Shown piece by piece: positions 33,737-44,240 of a stretch of 53,861 bases of DNA. This stretch comes from Rikenellaceae bacterium (GTDB lineage Bacteria > Bacteroidota > Bacteroidia > Bacteroidales > Rikenellaceae), in assembly GCA_020860245.1 (NCBI GenBank), contig JAJBUQ010000029.1, forward strand, positions 1-53,861, in the 5' to 3' direction. Every line of letters begins with the position of its first letter. The first letter of the stretch is position 1. The notes beneath the pieces were generated by a model. It was not told the origin of the DNA, did not search any database, and saw only the letters and a program-made list of their open reading frames with translations. Made by a program: the position numbers and the translations under genes.

Positions 33737-35107
33737 ATGATGCGGTTTATTTATTCGATATTATTTCTTAATATAATTTTAACTTCCTCCTGTTTTGCAG
33801 AGGATTACACCGGTGATGGAAAAATAATCGTCACGGCGGATTTCTGTAAAAATATCTTCGATAAAAATCTTATCACCGGATACTCCGTCAAAAATTCCAT
33901 TCCGTATGCTTTACGATATATCAATTCCCACCGGAATGCTTACGGAAAAGAGAACGTGATTCTGAAAAATATAGGGAAGAATTACGATCCGGTCATTAAA
34001 TTTTTCGGTGACACAGTCTTAAGTCAAGTAACGGACTATATGAACTACGACACATGCACCATTGTGACGTTGAAGGGTAAGACATTCGGGTTTATCGATT
34101 TGTGCGGAAGTTTCAAAGACAACCTGAAAATTATCGAGGAATTCCGAGCGGAACATACTGCGGACTTTATGATCGGAATGTTCGATACCGAAGAAGACCA
34201 TAGAACATCGCGTTACGGACTGGATTTATATCTATATAAATCGGACTTGGGAGACAGTGAATTTTTTGTAGTAGATTATAAGGCTGACAGTTTATCGGTG
34301 AAAAAAGTCGATTATAGCAGGTACGATCCGGAAGAAAGATTTATCCAAGATTTGAATTTTCTTTGCCACCTGATAGAGGAGCGTTTAGAGTCGGAATACG
34401 TGATTCTTACCGACTCTATCGACACCGGAGGTTCATTCTTTGGTCCGTCTTACATATCGAGCATATTCCATAAATTTCAAACAGAAACGACCGGTGCCGA
34501 TCTTTCGGTTTATGCCCCCGTACGCTATCTTCAATTTCCTTCCGGTCGTAGGAATTTGAGAGATATGTTTATTCTTACAGGAATATTGAACGATCCGGAA
34601 ATGACGCTTTTAACCATACGTCTGAGCGGAAGTGAGCTATTAAAATTTATGGAATCCACATGCGGCAACTGGTTTAACGACCGCAGATACACGGAATATG
34701 AATTATTAAAAATATACCGCACGGCAGGTGAAGCTGTATATCCGTCTGCATACAGGAAAAATTACTCTGTATCGGGCATGGAATACACGATAGACGTAAG
34801 CAAGAATACCGGCAGTAAAATAAGAATAAACAGGGATCAACGACTGGACGATAAAACTATTTATACAGTCGCCGTAATCGCACACAGATGGAATTCCTAC
34901 GGAAATGAAATTCTCGTTCAAGCAGGAGTTAAGATAGCAGAGTCGGAAAATAGAATAATAAGCAAAATCGAATATATACCTGAATTTTTACGATGGGCGG
35001 CGAAAAGAGAAATTCTCGATATTCCGGTCGATAATAACTGGAATATAATACCGGAAAAACGTGTCGATAAATCCCTGTCGAGGGAAGGAGAAATAATTTT
35101 CAGATAG
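33737..35107 (+). CDS. 5'-nucleotidase/cyclic phosphodiesterase-like protein with degenerate metal site
   Basis: The 456-residue exported protein (signal peptide about 1-22, ending CFAE) has the two-domain layout of UshA-type 5'-nucleotidases. The N-terminal metallophosphatase half lacks the expected D-x-H and N-H-D motifs: the first strand reads IIVTADFCKNIF, and no GNHE-like motif is visible. The C-terminal half keeps the nucleotidase fold signals (TTGADLSVYAPVRY where family members have GADIAI then G-G-x-R, and VSGMEYTIDVSK with a KIRIN end). It is probably not a normal nucleotidase; substrate binding without hydrolysis, or a different chemistry, is possible. The start could be either of two adjoining ATGs. 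Confidence 0.7.
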   Translation: MMRFIYSILFLNIILTSSCFAEDYTGDGKIIVTADFCKNIFDKNLITGYSVKNSIPYALRYINSHRNAYGKENVILKNIGKNYDPVIKFFGDTVLSQVTDYMNYDTCTIVTLKGKTFGFIDLCGSFKDNLKIIEEFRAEHTADFMIGMFDTEEDHRTSRYGLDLYLYKSDLGDSEFFVVDYKADSLSVKKVDYSRYDPEERFIQDLNFLCHLIEERLESEYVILTDSIDTGGSFFGPSYISSIFHKFQTETTGADLSVYAPVRYLQFPSGRRNLRDMFILTGILNDPEMTLLTIRLSGSELLKFMESTCGNWFNDRRYTEYELLKIYRTAGEAVYPSAYRKNYSVSGMEYTIDVSKNTGSKIRINRDQRLDDKTIYTVAVIAHRWNSYGNEILVQAGVKIAESENRIISKIEYIPEFLRWAAKREILDIPVDNNWNIIPEKRVDKSLSREGEIIFR

Positions 35108-35132
35108 CCATAGCAGTTATAGCGTAATTTTA

Positions 35133-35140
35133 TATTTTTG
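35133..35140 (+). promoter_or_regulatory. -7 element of gcvP
   Basis: TATTTTTG fits TAnnTTTG. The in-frame TTG at 35138 overlaps this element, so translation most likely starts at GTG 35168. Confidence 0.6.
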
Positions 35141-35167
35141 CGTCTTAAATTGGTAAAAAATAATCAG

Positions 35168-37999
35168 GTGGAAAAATTCATAAAGAGACATATCGGTCCG
35201 TCATTCGAGGATACCCGAATCATGCTCGATACCATAGGCGTCGGGAGCATCGGTCAATTGATAAACGAAGTAATTCCGGAGGAGATCAGAATAAAAGATA
35301 TTCCGGGACTTGACAAAGAGGGATTATCCGAACAGGAAGTGTTCGAAAAAATCAGCCGTATCGCCGCTATGAATCGTCCGTTAAGGACATTTATCGGTAT
35401 GGGATATTATCCGACGGCCACACCTGCCGTAATAGTAAGGAATATTCTCGAAAATCCATCTTGGTACACATCATATACACCATATCAGGCTGAAATTTCG
35501 CAAGGAAGGCTCGAAGCGCTTCTGAATTTTCAAACGATGGTTACAAGCCTCACCGGAATGGATATAAGCAACTGTTCATTGCTCGACGAAGCCACCGCTG
35601 CGGCTGAGGCGATGTCGATGATGTTTGCCCTGAGACCGAGAAAATCCATACGGGACGGGAAAAATGTGCTGTTTGTCGATTCGAATATTTTCCCTCATAC
35701 CTTAGACGTATTGCTCACCAGAAGCGAACCGCTCGGAATTGAAATCATTCTCGACAGATTTGAGGAGTACGAATTCTCGGGTAGAGAGTTCGGCGCAATA
35801 CTCCAATATCCTTCTGCCGATGGTGAGGTCAAGGATTATTCGGCGTTCGCAACAAAGGCACACGAATCGGGTGTATTAGTATCGTGTATTACGGACCTAC
35901 TGAGCCTGTGCCTGTTAAAACCACCTGCTGATTGGGGTGCGGATATTGCCGTAGGGTCTGTTCAACGATTCGGACTGCCAATGGCATACGGGGGGCCTCA
36001 CGCAGCATTCCTCGCCGCTAAAAACGAATTCAAGAGGAATATACCGGGGCGAATTATCGGCATATCGGTAGATAGACTTGGAAACAGCGCTCTGCGAATG
36101 TGCTTACAAACCAGAGAACAGCATATCAAGCGCGAAAAAGCAACTTCGAATATATGTACTTCGCAGGCGTTGATGGCGATCATGGCAGGAATGTATGCTG
36201 TGTATCATGGTCCTGACGGACTTAAAAATATCGCTCTTAAAATACAGTTGCAAACATCGGTGATAAACGAGTCGGTAAAAAAACTCGGATACGAAGTCAT
36301 TACCAAAAATTTCTTCGATACATTGCGGATTAAAGCTGAACCGGATAAGATTCGAAGTATCGCAGAGAAAAAAAATATAAACTTCCACTATCCTTCCGAC
36401 GGTACGGTTCAGATAAGCCTCGACGAACTAACGACAACGGCGGATACAGAGAATATTATTTCCATATTTGCAGAAGCGTCGGGGAAATCTGCGGCATTAT
36501 CGGCGGTGCCGGACTCTCCTTCGCTTGACGATTCACTTCTGCGTCGAAGTAAATTTCTTACACAAAAGGTATTCTGCTCTTACAAGAATGAAACAGAGTT
36601 GATGAGATATATCACTAAACTCGAAAAAAGAGACATATCACTGACGGACAGCATGATACCGTTGGGATCATGTACCATGAAACTGAATTCCGCCGTATCT
36701 ATGATGACGATCACTCTTCCCGGATTCGCAAATATACATCCGTTCGTTCCTTCGGAACAAGCGGAAGGGTATAAAATTTTAATATCGGAGTTATCGAAGG
36801 ATCTTGCTGCTATAACCGGATTTCACAGCACTTCGCTTCAACCGAATTCAGGAGCGGCCGGAGAATACGCAGGACTCATGATTATCAGGGCATACCATTT
36901 AGATAAAGGACAGGGACACAGAAATATCGTTCTCATACCCCAATCAGCGCACGGAACTAATCCCGCGTCCGCAGCAATGGCTGGCATGGAAATTATTACC
37001 GTTAATTGCGACAATAAGGGCAGCATCAATACAGAGGACCTCAAGGTTAAAGCACACCAACACGCACCGAATCTGGGCTGTCTGATGCTCACGTATCCTT
37101 CGACTCACGGCATATTCGAAAGCAACGTAAAAGAGATTATCGAATTAATTCACAATTGCGGAGGCTTAGTATACATGGATGGAGCTAATATGAACGCACA
37201 GGTTGGATTGACCTCTCCGGGATACATCGGAGCGGACGTATGCCACTTGAACCTTCATAAAACATTTGCAATGCCTCATGGAGGAGGAGGCCCCGGAGTC
37301 GGCCCTATATGTGTACAACGCGAACTTGCAGCATACCTGCCATCTCACCCCATCGTCGAAACGGGCGGAATTAAAGGAATTACGGCAGTATCCGCTTCTC
37401 CTTACGGAAGCGCAGGCCTCCTTCCGATAACTTATGCCTACATAAAATTGATGGGCGCAGAAGGTTTGCGATGCGCATCGGAATACGCCATATTAAATGC
37501 GAATTATATGGCTGTGAAGCTCTCTTCCGATTTTAAGATACTTTATACCGGTAAAAACGGAAGGGTCGGACACGAACTTATAATAGACTTCGGGGAATAT
37601 AAAAAGAAATACGGAGTGGAAACCGCAGACCTGGCACGCAGGCTTATGGATTACGGCTTACACGCTCCAACCGTATCGTTCCCGGTACATGAAACTTTAA
37701 TGGTTGAACCGACGGAGAGCGAGTCTAAAGAAGAAATCGACAGGTTTATAGAGGCTCTTAACACCATCCGGAAGGAATGTGAAGAAATTATCACAGGTGC
37801 GTCGGATCCGAAAGACAACGTTATCATAAATGCCCCACACACTTCATTCGAAGTTTGCGAGATATGGAATCATTCATATTCCCGTTCAAAGGCAGCATAT
37901 CCCCTCGAATGGATCAAAGAAAATAAATTTTGGCCGTACGTATCCAGAATCGATGCCGGTTACGGAGATCGAAATTTAATTTGTAATAAACCTGAATAA
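35168..37999 (+). CDS. gcvP: Glycine dehydrogenase (aminomethyl-transferring), P protein
   Basis: The PLP-dependent decarboxylase of the glycine cleavage system, releasing CO2 and passing the aminomethyl group to the lipoyl H protein. From GTG 35168 it has 943 residues, like single-chain GcvP proteins (about 945-960), and starts VEKFIKRHIGPS as family members do. The N-terminal half is the P1-like domain and the C-terminal half the catalytic P2-like domain. The PLP Lys is in NLHKTFAMPHGGGGPGVGP (K698 in this numbering). Other markers are SLLDEATAAAEAM and IPLGSCTMKLN. The gene stands alone; gcvT and gcvH are not in the window. No glycine riboswitch is visible in the short upstream gap. The stop lies within a palindromic terminator. 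Confidence 0.97.
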   Translation: MEKFIKRHIGPSFEDTRIMLDTIGVGSIGQLINEVIPEEIRIKDIPGLDKEGLSEQEVFEKISRIAAMNRPLRTFIGMGYYPTATPAVIVRNILENPSWYTSYTPYQAEISQGRLEALLNFQTMVTSLTGMDISNCSLLDEATAAAEAMSMMFALRPRKSIRDGKNVLFVDSNIFPHTLDVLLTRSEPLGIEIILDRFEEYEFSGREFGAILQYPSADGEVKDYSAFATKAHESGVLVSCITDLLSLCLLKPPADWGADIAVGSVQRFGLPMAYGGPHAAFLAAKNEFKRNIPGRIIGISVDRLGNSALRMCLQTREQHIKREKATSNICTSQALMAIMAGMYAVYHGPDGLKNIALKIQLQTSVINESVKKLGYEVITKNFFDTLRIKAEPDKIRSIAEKKNINFHYPSDGTVQISLDELTTTADTENIISIFAEASGKSAALSAVPDSPSLDDSLLRRSKFLTQKVFCSYKNETELMRYITKLEKRDISLTDSMIPLGSCTMKLNSAVSMMTITLPGFANIHPFVPSEQAEGYKILISELSKDLAAITGFHSTSLQPNSGAAGEYAGLMIIRAYHLDKGQGHRNIVLIPQSAHGTNPASAAMAGMEIITVNCDNKGSINTEDLKVKAHQHAPNLGCLMLTYPSTHGIFESNVKEIIELIHNCGGLVYMDGANMNAQVGLTSPGYIGADVCHLNLHKTFAMPHGGGGPGVGPICVQRELAAYLPSHPIVETGGIKGITAVSASPYGSAGLLPITYAYIKLMGAEGLRCASEYAILNANYMAVKLSSDFKILYTGKNGRVGHELIIDFGEYKKKYGVETADLARRLMDYGLHAPTVSFPVHETLMVEPTESESKEEIDRFIEALNTIRKECEEIITGASDPKDNVIINAPHTSFEVCEIWNHSYSRSKAAYPLEWIKENKFWPYVSRIDAGYGDRNLICNKPE

Positions 38000-38034
38000 A
38001 AATAGGAGCCTTAAGGCTCCTATTTTTATTCAGG
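37991..38034. terminator. 44-bp perfect palindromic bidirectional terminator
   Basis: The 20-bp arms CCTGAATAAAAATAGGAGCC and its exact complement flank a TTAA centre. The left arm includes the last codons and stop of gcvP. T tracts follow the GC core on both strands, so it should end both gcvP and the convergent TPR gene. Confidence 0.85.
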
Positions 38035-38048
38035 TGGTGTATGTATAT

Positions 38049-39358
38049 CTACTTGTTTAATAAGGTCTCCCACAATTCCTCGTACTTTTTGTAATTCTCA
38101 GCCATTTCATCACTGTCATTCTGGAACCTGTCATAAATATTCCTTATAAGCTGTACAGTGCTTGCATCCGTAGGTTCAAGTTCGTGAGCCTTAAGAAGAT
38201 AAGGTAAGGCAGACCTGAAGACTTCGTTGATCTCTTCCTTCAACTCCTCATATCTCTCCTGTTCCGATACAGGAATTAAATTCAATTCATCGATACGGGA
38301 ATCCGTACTTCTAATGATAGCCACTGAAAGATTATAATAAGAACCAAAATCCGACGGATCAATTTCCGAAGATTTTTTAAATCTTTCGATGGCCTGCGGA
38401 TAGTCTTCATTTTTCAAATATATAGTACCCAATCCGAAATGGAAGACGAAATTTTCCGGATTACTTTCAATAGCGTCCCTCAATAACGGCGCTATACCTT
38501 CGATGTCTTTACCAGTTACAGAATACAGCCCAATAAGATGTTCTACCAATTCCGTAAATTCAGGATATCTCTGGATTCCTTCACGCAGAACTTTTTCACT
38601 GTTTTCGTTATCCTTTTTACCTTGATAAGCGAAATATAGTAACTTATATACGTCTCCATTGTTATAGAATCCAAGATCTTTGACTTCTTCCAGATATTTT
38701 ACAGCATTGTCGTAATCTTCCGCAAGTATAGATATAAATCCTGCGTTATAAGCATAGATTGTATCGACTATATCTACAGGAGGAAGTTTTGAATAATCAT
38801 AAACATTTGCGAATGCTTTGGCCGCTCTTCCGTACTGTTCCAGAGAGAAAGAAATATCAGCCTCCTGTTTAAAGCCGGATATAACTTTCTCAATCAATGG
38901 TTTAACCCCATCCATACTTTTAGGGTCTAATTCCAACGCCTTTTTATAAGAATCATAGGCAACCTGAAGACCATCGTCTAAGACCGAGTTCTTTTGCTCC
39001 CAAAATACGATTTTTCCATCTTCTATATAAACATCGTAGTTGTCATAAACCCAGACTTCATATTCTTTATTTTTAACCTTCTTAACTACGACGTCCTTAG
39101 GTTTACCGGAATTTGTCTGTAAATCATCGGTAGACATAGTTTTAAAAATACCGTTGATCGGAGCCATCGCCCCTTCATAGTAGTTATTTCCCCGGGTAAT
39201 CCAAGTCGTTGCACGGTTATTCTTTTTCGGATCCGCAATACTTTCATCACTCGACGCAATTTTTTTTTTACCAGATCAGGATTATATCTGGTTTGAGCCG
39301 ACACTCCCACTATGGTCGCTGCGGCAACTAATAACAATAATAATTTTTTCATAACCAT
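38049..39358 (-). pseudogene. Exported TPR protein split by a frame change at an A10 run
   Basis: Two frames make up one protein. From ATG 39358 (or 39352) a signal peptide and mature start are read (MKKLLLLLVAAATIVGVSAQ, then TRYNPDLVKKK). The family continues as IASSDESIADPKKNNRATTW, found here one frame over. The switch falls in a run of ten A residues (minus strand, about 39260-39269); eleven or eight would restore the frame. The downstream frame stays open to 38049 and encodes tetratricopeptide repeats (at least six helix-turn-helix units, with FHFGLGTIYLKNEDYPQAIE and SYYNLSVA). The remaining frame carries no other lesion, so it may be a recent mutation, a sequencing error, or slippage on the A run. 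It follows gyrA by 14 bp on the same strand. Confidence 0.85.
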
Positions 39359-39372
39359 TGTATTGAGTTTAT

Positions 39373-41871
39373 CTATTCTTCTGTTGTACTCTCTTCGGAA
39401 CCAATTATTTCTTCTTCCGGTTCTTCGCTTTTAGGTATTGAAACAACGGAAGCTATGGAATCGTTATTTTTCAAATTAATAACTTTTACTCCCTGAGTCG
39501 CTCTTCCTGTTACGCGTATATCGGATACCGGAATACGAATGGCAACGCCGGATTTGTTGATAATCATCAGATCGTTTTCATCCGTTACGGTTTGTATCGA
39601 GATAACCTTTCCGGTTTTTTCCGTAATCTGAAGAGTTTTAACGCCTTTACCGCTTCGGTTGGTAATTCTGTAATCGTCGAGATCCGTACGTTTACCGTAA
39701 CCGTTCTCCGAGACTACAAGAATTTCAACTTTTTCTTCAGGTTCAACACAAACCATACCGATAACTTCGTCATGATCTTCGATACTTATACCTTTAACTC
39801 CCGCAGCAGTACGTCCGATAGCCCTGACCCCCATCTCATTAAACCGGATAGCCTTACCTTCTTTGGCGGCGATAAGTATCTCGCTGTTACCGCTGGTCAG
39901 TTTTGCCTCGATCAGTTGATCGCCCGGTTTTATAGTAATGGCATTCACACCGTTTGCCCTCGGACGGGAATATGCTTCGAGTTTGGTTTTTTTGATTATA
40001 CCGCTCTTGGTACACATCACAATGTAGTTATTTTCGACATATTCTTTATCGTCGAGCCTTCGTACATTAATAAACGCACGCACTTTGTCGTCGGGTTCTA
40101 TCTGTATTAGATTCTGTAATGCACGCCCCTTAGAAGAACGGGTTCCCTCAGGAATATCGTATACTTTCAGCCAATAACATCTGCCTTTTTCAGTGAAGAG
40201 CATCATAGTGTTGTGCATTGTTGTCTCATAAATATGCTCTATAAAATCCTCGTCACGTGTCGCACTTCCCTTCATTCCTACACCTCCACGGCTCTGCGTA
40301 CGATAGTCGGTCAAAGGCGTACGTTTAATGTACCCCATGTGTGAAATGGTTATAACCATCTCTTCATCGGCATAGAAGTCTTCCGGATTGAATTCTTCCG
40401 CGCTGAATACTATATCGGTACGGCGTTCGTCTCCGTATTTTTCCTTTATTTCGAGCATCTCGTCCTTCATTACCTTCATCTGCAACTGCTCGTCGCTGAG
40501 AAGTTGGTTCAGGTACTCGATGTGCTTCATCAATTCGTCATACTCTCCCCTCACTTTATCCCGTTCCAGTCCGGTCAGGGCTCTTAGGCGCATATCTATG
40601 ATAGCCTGAGCCTGAATATCGGATAAACTGAATTTCTCGATGAGCGCGTTCTTTGCCTTCTCCGGACTCTCCGAAGAACGTATTATCGAAATTATCTCGT
40701 CGATATGATCGAGGGCGATAAGCAGACCTTCGAGAATATGAGCTCTTTTCTCCGCTTGTTTGAGGTCGTATCTCGCTCTTCTCAACACCACATCGTGTCT
40801 GTGTCGGACAAAATTTCCGATCATATCTCTAAGGTTGAGCAGCATCGGCCGTCCATCCACAAGTGCGATGTTATTCACAGGGAATGATGACTGGAGCGGT
40901 GTATGCTTGAACAGGTTGTTCAGAACCACGCTCGCAACAGCATCCTGTTTGAGAATTATTACGATGCGCATACCGTTGCGGTCCGATTCGTCGTTTATAT
41001 AAGATATGCCATCTAATTTCTTATCGTTTATAAGGTCGGCGATCTTTTTTATCATTTCCGCCTTATTGACCATGTAAGGAATCTCGTTCACAACGATACA
41101 TTCGCGTCCGGAATGAGTATGCTCAATCTCTGTTCTGGAACGCATTATCACACGCCCCTGCCCTGTCTCGTAAGCCTCCCTTACCCCCTCATAACCGTAT
41201 ATGATACCGCCTGTCGGGAAGTCCGGAGCCTTAACATATTGGAGAAGTCCCTGAACGTCTATTTCCGGGTTATCGATATATGCACAAACGGCATCGATAA
41301 CTTCAGAAAGATTATGAGGAGGCATGTTCGTTGCCATACCTACGGCAATACCCGAAGTTCCGTTCACAAGAAGCAGAGGCACCTTGGTAGGGAGCACAGT
41401 AGGTTCCGGTATCGAATCGTCGAAATTCAGCCTGAAATCGACTGTCTCCTTATCAATATCCTGCATAGCTTCTTCTGCTATCTTACGCATTCGTGCCTCT
41501 GTATAACGCATAGCTGCAGGGCTGTCGCCGTCCACCGAACCGAAGTTACCTTGTCCGTCTACCAACGGATAACGCATAGACCATTCCTGTGCCATACGAA
41601 CCATAGCACCGTATACGGAGGAGTCTCCGTGTGGGTGAAACTTACCGAGTACGTCTCCGACGATCCTCGCGGACTTTTTATATGGTTTGTCCGAATACAG
41701 ATTTAATTCGTTGTACATACCGTATAGCACGCGCCTGTGTACTGGTTTTAATCCGTCTCTTACATCCGGAAGCGCACGCGAAACGATAACCGACATCGAG
41801 TAATCGATGTAGGATTTTTTCATTTCTTCTTCGATGTTAATCTTTATGATACTCGATTCTTCTTCTGCCAT
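39373..41871 (-). CDS. gyrA: DNA gyrase subunit A
   Basis: The DNA cleavage and wrapping subunit of gyrase. The 832-residue protein has the winged-helix/tower domain with catalytic Tyr in [10 protein letters not shown] (Y123), [20 protein letters not shown] at 31-50, and the quinolone-resistance region [19 protein letters not shown] (78-96). There Ser is kept at the E. coli S83 position (S84), and the D87 position is Gly (G88). The C-terminal domain has six blade-like repeats and a GyrA box variant [10 protein letters not shown], which marks GyrA rather than ParC. The tail is acidic ([17 protein letters not shown]). It has its own promoter and is followed by the TPR gene. gyrB is not nearby. 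Confidence 0.96.
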   Translation of the reverse strand: MAEEESSIIKINIEEEMKKSYIDYSMSVIVSRALPDVRDGLKPVHRRVLYGMYNELNLYSDKPYKKSARIVGDVLGKFHPHGDSSVYGAMVRMAQEWSMRYPLVDGQGNFGSVDGDSPAAMRYTEARMRKIAEEAMQDIDKETVDFRLNFDDSIPEPTVLPTKVPLLLVNGTSGIAVGMATNMPPHNLSEVIDAVCAYIDNPEIDVQGLLQYVKAPDFPTGGIIYGYEGVREAYETGQGRVIMRSRTEIEHTHSGRECIVVNEIPYMVNKAEMIKKIADLINDKKLDGISYINDESDRNGMRIVIILKQDAVASVVLNNLFKHTPLQSSFPVNNIALVDGRPMLLNLRDMIGNFVRHRHDVVLRRARYDLKQAEKRAHILEGLLIALDHIDEIISIIRSSESPEKAKNALIEKFSLSDIQAQAIIDMRLRALTGLERDKVRGEYDELMKHIEYLNQLLSDEQLQMKVMKDEMLEIKEKYGDERRTDIVFSAEEFNPEDFYADEEMVITISHMGYIKRTPLTDYRTQSRGGVGMKGSATRDEDFIEHIYETTMHNTMMLFTEKGRCYWLKVYDIPEGTRSSKGRALQNLIQIEPDDKVRAFINVRRLDDKEYVENNYIVMCTKSGIIKKTKLEAYSRPRANGVNAITIKPGDQLIEAKLTSGNSEILIAAKEGKAIRFNEMGVRAIGRTAAGVKGISIEDHDEVIGMVCVEPEEKVEILVVSENGYGKRTDLDDYRITNRSGKGVKTLQITEKTGKVISIQTVTDENDLMIINKSGVAIRIPVSDIRVTGRATQGVKVINLKNNDSIASVVSIPKSEEPEEEIIGSEESTTEE

Positions 41872-41925
41872 ATTTTTATTGTATTCTCATTTTAATCAAG
41901 CTCCCCTTGGGATTTCATTAATGTG

Positions 41926-41933
41926 CAAATGTA
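41926..41933 (-). promoter_or_regulatory. -7 element of gyrA
   Basis: The minus strand reads TACATTTG, matching TAnnTTTG, about 54 bp before the gyrA ATG. Confidence 0.6.
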
Positions 41934-42011
41934 CGTAAAAAAAAGCAAAAAAACAGTTATTTCGGTTTATATATTAAAAATAAATTAAGGGATTTTTTAT
42001 GAATATTTTCC

Positions 42012-42019
42012 TACTTTTG
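42012..42019 (+). promoter_or_regulatory. -7 element of the M20 amidohydrolase gene
   Basis: TACTTTTG matches TAnnTTTG. Its position downstream of the first in-frame ATG (41999) shows the real start is the ATG at 42050. Confidence 0.6.
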
Positions 42020-42049
42020 ACACAATTCACAATTCCATATCGTTTTGTC

Positions 42050-43246
42050 ATGAATATAAAGGAAAAAGTCTCCGATATAACCGAAAAAACGCTCGGAGAT
42101 ATAATTTCTCTGAGAAGATATTTTCACCGCAATCCGGAATTATCATTCTGCGAATTCGGGACTGCGGAAAAAATCGAACAATTTCTGGATAGTAGAGATA
42201 TTCGACATGTTAGAATTGCCAATACCGGAGTTCTCGCGATAATAGACGGTATAAATCCGAACCCCACGAGTCCGGTGATTCTCCGTGCGGATACGGACGC
42301 TTTAAAAATAAAGGAAGATACAGGTCTCGAATTCGCATCGATAAACGAAGGTGTTATGCACGCCTGCGGACACGACATCCACACCGCATGCCTTGCCGGA
42401 GTATTAACCGTCCTTAACGAACTTAAAAGTGATTTGGAAGGAACGGTATGGGGACTCTTCCAACCGGGTGAAGAATATCTTCCCGGAGGGGCTTCGCTTG
42501 TACTCAAAGAAGATTTATTCCGGAATATAACCCCCAAAGTGGTAATCGGCCAGCATGTTGCTCCGGATATAAAATCCGGTAAATTCGGTTTCCGCAAAGG
42601 TACATATATGGCATCGAGCGATGAAATATACCTAACGGTCAAAGGTACCGGTGGACACGGAGGACTGCCTCACACTCTCACCGACCCTGTTGTCGCCGCT
42701 GCGCAAATAATAGTATCGTTACAGCAGATCGTCAGCAGGAATGCTGATGCGAGCGTCCCTACCGTACTCTCCTTCGGCAAGTTTATCGCAGACGGTGCGA
42801 CAAACGTTATTCCGTCCAAAGTTGAGATAGCGGGAACGCTTCGCACTATGGACGAAGAATGGAGAACAAAAGTAAAAGAGAGAATTAGACAGATCTGTTA
42901 CGGTACTGCGGGAGCGTTCGGCGTAGAGGTTGAAGTCGGTATCGGAGACGGATATCCGTGCGTGGTAAATGACCCTTATAGCACAGAAATAGTTATCGGG
43001 GAGGCTACGGATCTCGTCGGAATTGATAATATACAGGAACTGGGACTCCGGATGACAGCGGAAGATTTCGGATTTTATGCGCAGCGCTACCCTGCGGTGT
43101 TTTATCGTCTGGGTGTGGGATTCAACGACGGACAAAAATCCGGAGGCCTTCATACGTCTACGTTCGTTGCCAATGAGGATGCTATAAAGTATGGGATAAA
43201 TCTGATGACCCTTGCGGCTATAAAATTTCTGAATCTTAAGATTTAA
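42050..43246 (+). CDS. M20 family metallopeptidase / amidohydrolase (M20D type)
   Basis: This zinc-dependent amidohydrolase is of the group that includes hippurate hydrolase, IAA-amino acid hydrolase and N-acyl-amino acid deacylases. From ATG 42050 it has 398 residues. Metal ligands lie in MHACGHDIHTACLAG (with the Cys and His typical of M20D), in the GEEYLPGGA motif (catalytic Glu and a ligand), and in the C-terminal DFGFYAQRYPAVFYRLGVG region. The dimerisation lid domain is in the middle (GTGGHGGLPHTLTDPV). No signal peptide is visible with this start, so it is probably cytosolic. Its 3' end overlaps the convergent acyltransferase gene by 11 bp. Confidence 0.92.
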   Translation: MNIKEKVSDITEKTLGDIISLRRYFHRNPELSFCEFGTAEKIEQFLDSRDIRHVRIANTGVLAIIDGINPNPTSPVILRADTDALKIKEDTGLEFASINEGVMHACGHDIHTACLAGVLTVLNELKSDLEGTVWGLFQPGEEYLPGGASLVLKEDLFRNITPKVVIGQHVAPDIKSGKFGFRKGTYMASSDEIYLTVKGTGGHGGLPHTLTDPVVAAAQIIVSLQQIVSRNADASVPTVLSFGKFIADGATNVIPSKVEIAGTLRTMDEEWRTKVKERIRQICYGTAGAFGVEVEVGIGDGYPCVVNDPYSTEIVIGEATDLVGIDNIQELGLRMTAEDFGFYAQRYPAVFYRLGVGFNDGQKSGGLHTSTFVANEDAIKYGINLMTLAAIKFLNLKI

Positions 43247-44201
43247 TCTCCAGATAGTAATTCGGATGGCTGGCAGCTCCGAATTTATGTTTTGCAATAG
43301 AATTAGTTACACCCATATTTATGATGCGGACTCCACGCTTTATAGAATCCTCTATCGATTTCAAGGTAAGGTTATGCCACAGAAATAGTTCGTCTATTCG
43401 CTCGAAACCTATATACTGATGCACACAGCTCTGGTCGCTGTACAGCAACAACATAAAGCCGAGAATTTTATCATTCGTTTTATCGCGCAAAATCATGGCA
43501 ATAGCGTCACTCCCGAATTTTTCTTTGATCTTTATAAAATATTCTTTGGGATACGGGGCGGCAGAATATTCTTTCGATCTTAAACATACGTACAAATAGA
43601 GAGGATACATCTCGTCGAGATATGAAATATAATCAGCGACGGCTTGAAATTCATATCTGTAGTCCGATACGGCGTTCTGATATTGCCTTACCTGATAACG
43701 GTATTTAGAACGCAATAACATTATATAATCTTCCATTGTCGAGACGTATTCCGGAAGTATAAGCTCCGACAAATCCAACGCACGGTGAATTTTGTCCGAG
43801 TTATTAGATTCCGGCACATCACCGATAAAATCCCTGTATATAATTTTTTTCACATCCGGGAATTTCTGAACAACCACCTCCCTCGACAATCGTAAGAAAT
43901 CTTCGAATGAGAGTCTATTTTTATTATACCAGAAGTGTGCTCCCGAGGTTTCAGAAGTACCTGTTTCGGCAATTAAGATTTTATCACCGGTCGTTTCATC
44001 CAATATTTGAGTGATACCGATCATAAAAATAATATCCGGTACCTCATCGCAAATTCTCACAAAGTAGTGAAAATCCGATTCCGGAAAAATTTCCTCACAT
44101 ACGGCTATCAGGCGTTTATCAAGCGTAACGAGTTCTTTAGAGATAAAATTCTCCCAAATACCGGAAGGGATTTTATTGATAGTGTCATAATGTCTCCACA
44201 T
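43236..44201 (-). CDS. GNAT-like N-acyltransferase (FemAB/BioF2-type fold), uncharacterised
   Basis: The 321-residue cytosolic protein has a second half resembling FemAB/GNAT acyltransferases: an RYQVRQYQNAVSDYRYEF helix, KEYFIKIKEKFGSDAIAMIL, then DKILGFMLLLYSDQSCVHQYIGF and the LWHNLTLKSIEDSIKRGVRIINMG core. These match acyltransferases acting on peptidoglycan, lipids or amino acids. The N-terminal 120 residues are less clear. The donor and acceptor are unknown. It is divergent from a small GNAT gene, and the ends overlap the M20 gene. The DUF2156 protein is nearby, so this 2.5-kb stretch holds three acyltransferase-fold proteins. Confidence 0.65.
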   Translation of the reverse strand: MWRHYDTINKIPSGIWENFISKELVTLDKRLIAVCEEIFPESDFHYFVRICDEVPDIIFMIGITQILDETTGDKILIAETGTSETSGAHFWYNKNRLSFEDFLRLSREVVVQKFPDVKKIIYRDFIGDVPESNNSDKIHRALDLSELILPEYVSTMEDYIMLLRSKYRYQVRQYQNAVSDYRYEFQAVADYISYLDEMYPLYLYVCLRSKEYSAAPYPKEYFIKIKEKFGSDAIAMILRDKTNDKILGFMLLLYSDQSCVHQYIGFERIDELFLWHNLTLKSIEDSIKRGVRIINMGVTNSIAKHKFGAASHPNYYLEIKS

Positions 44202-44240
44202 ATTAACCTTTTTAAGGCATCGGAATTGATATAAAAAATT

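Noticed and set aside
35138-35167. TTG start for gcvP
   Set aside because: It overlaps the -7 element; GTG 35168 gives the family N-terminus.
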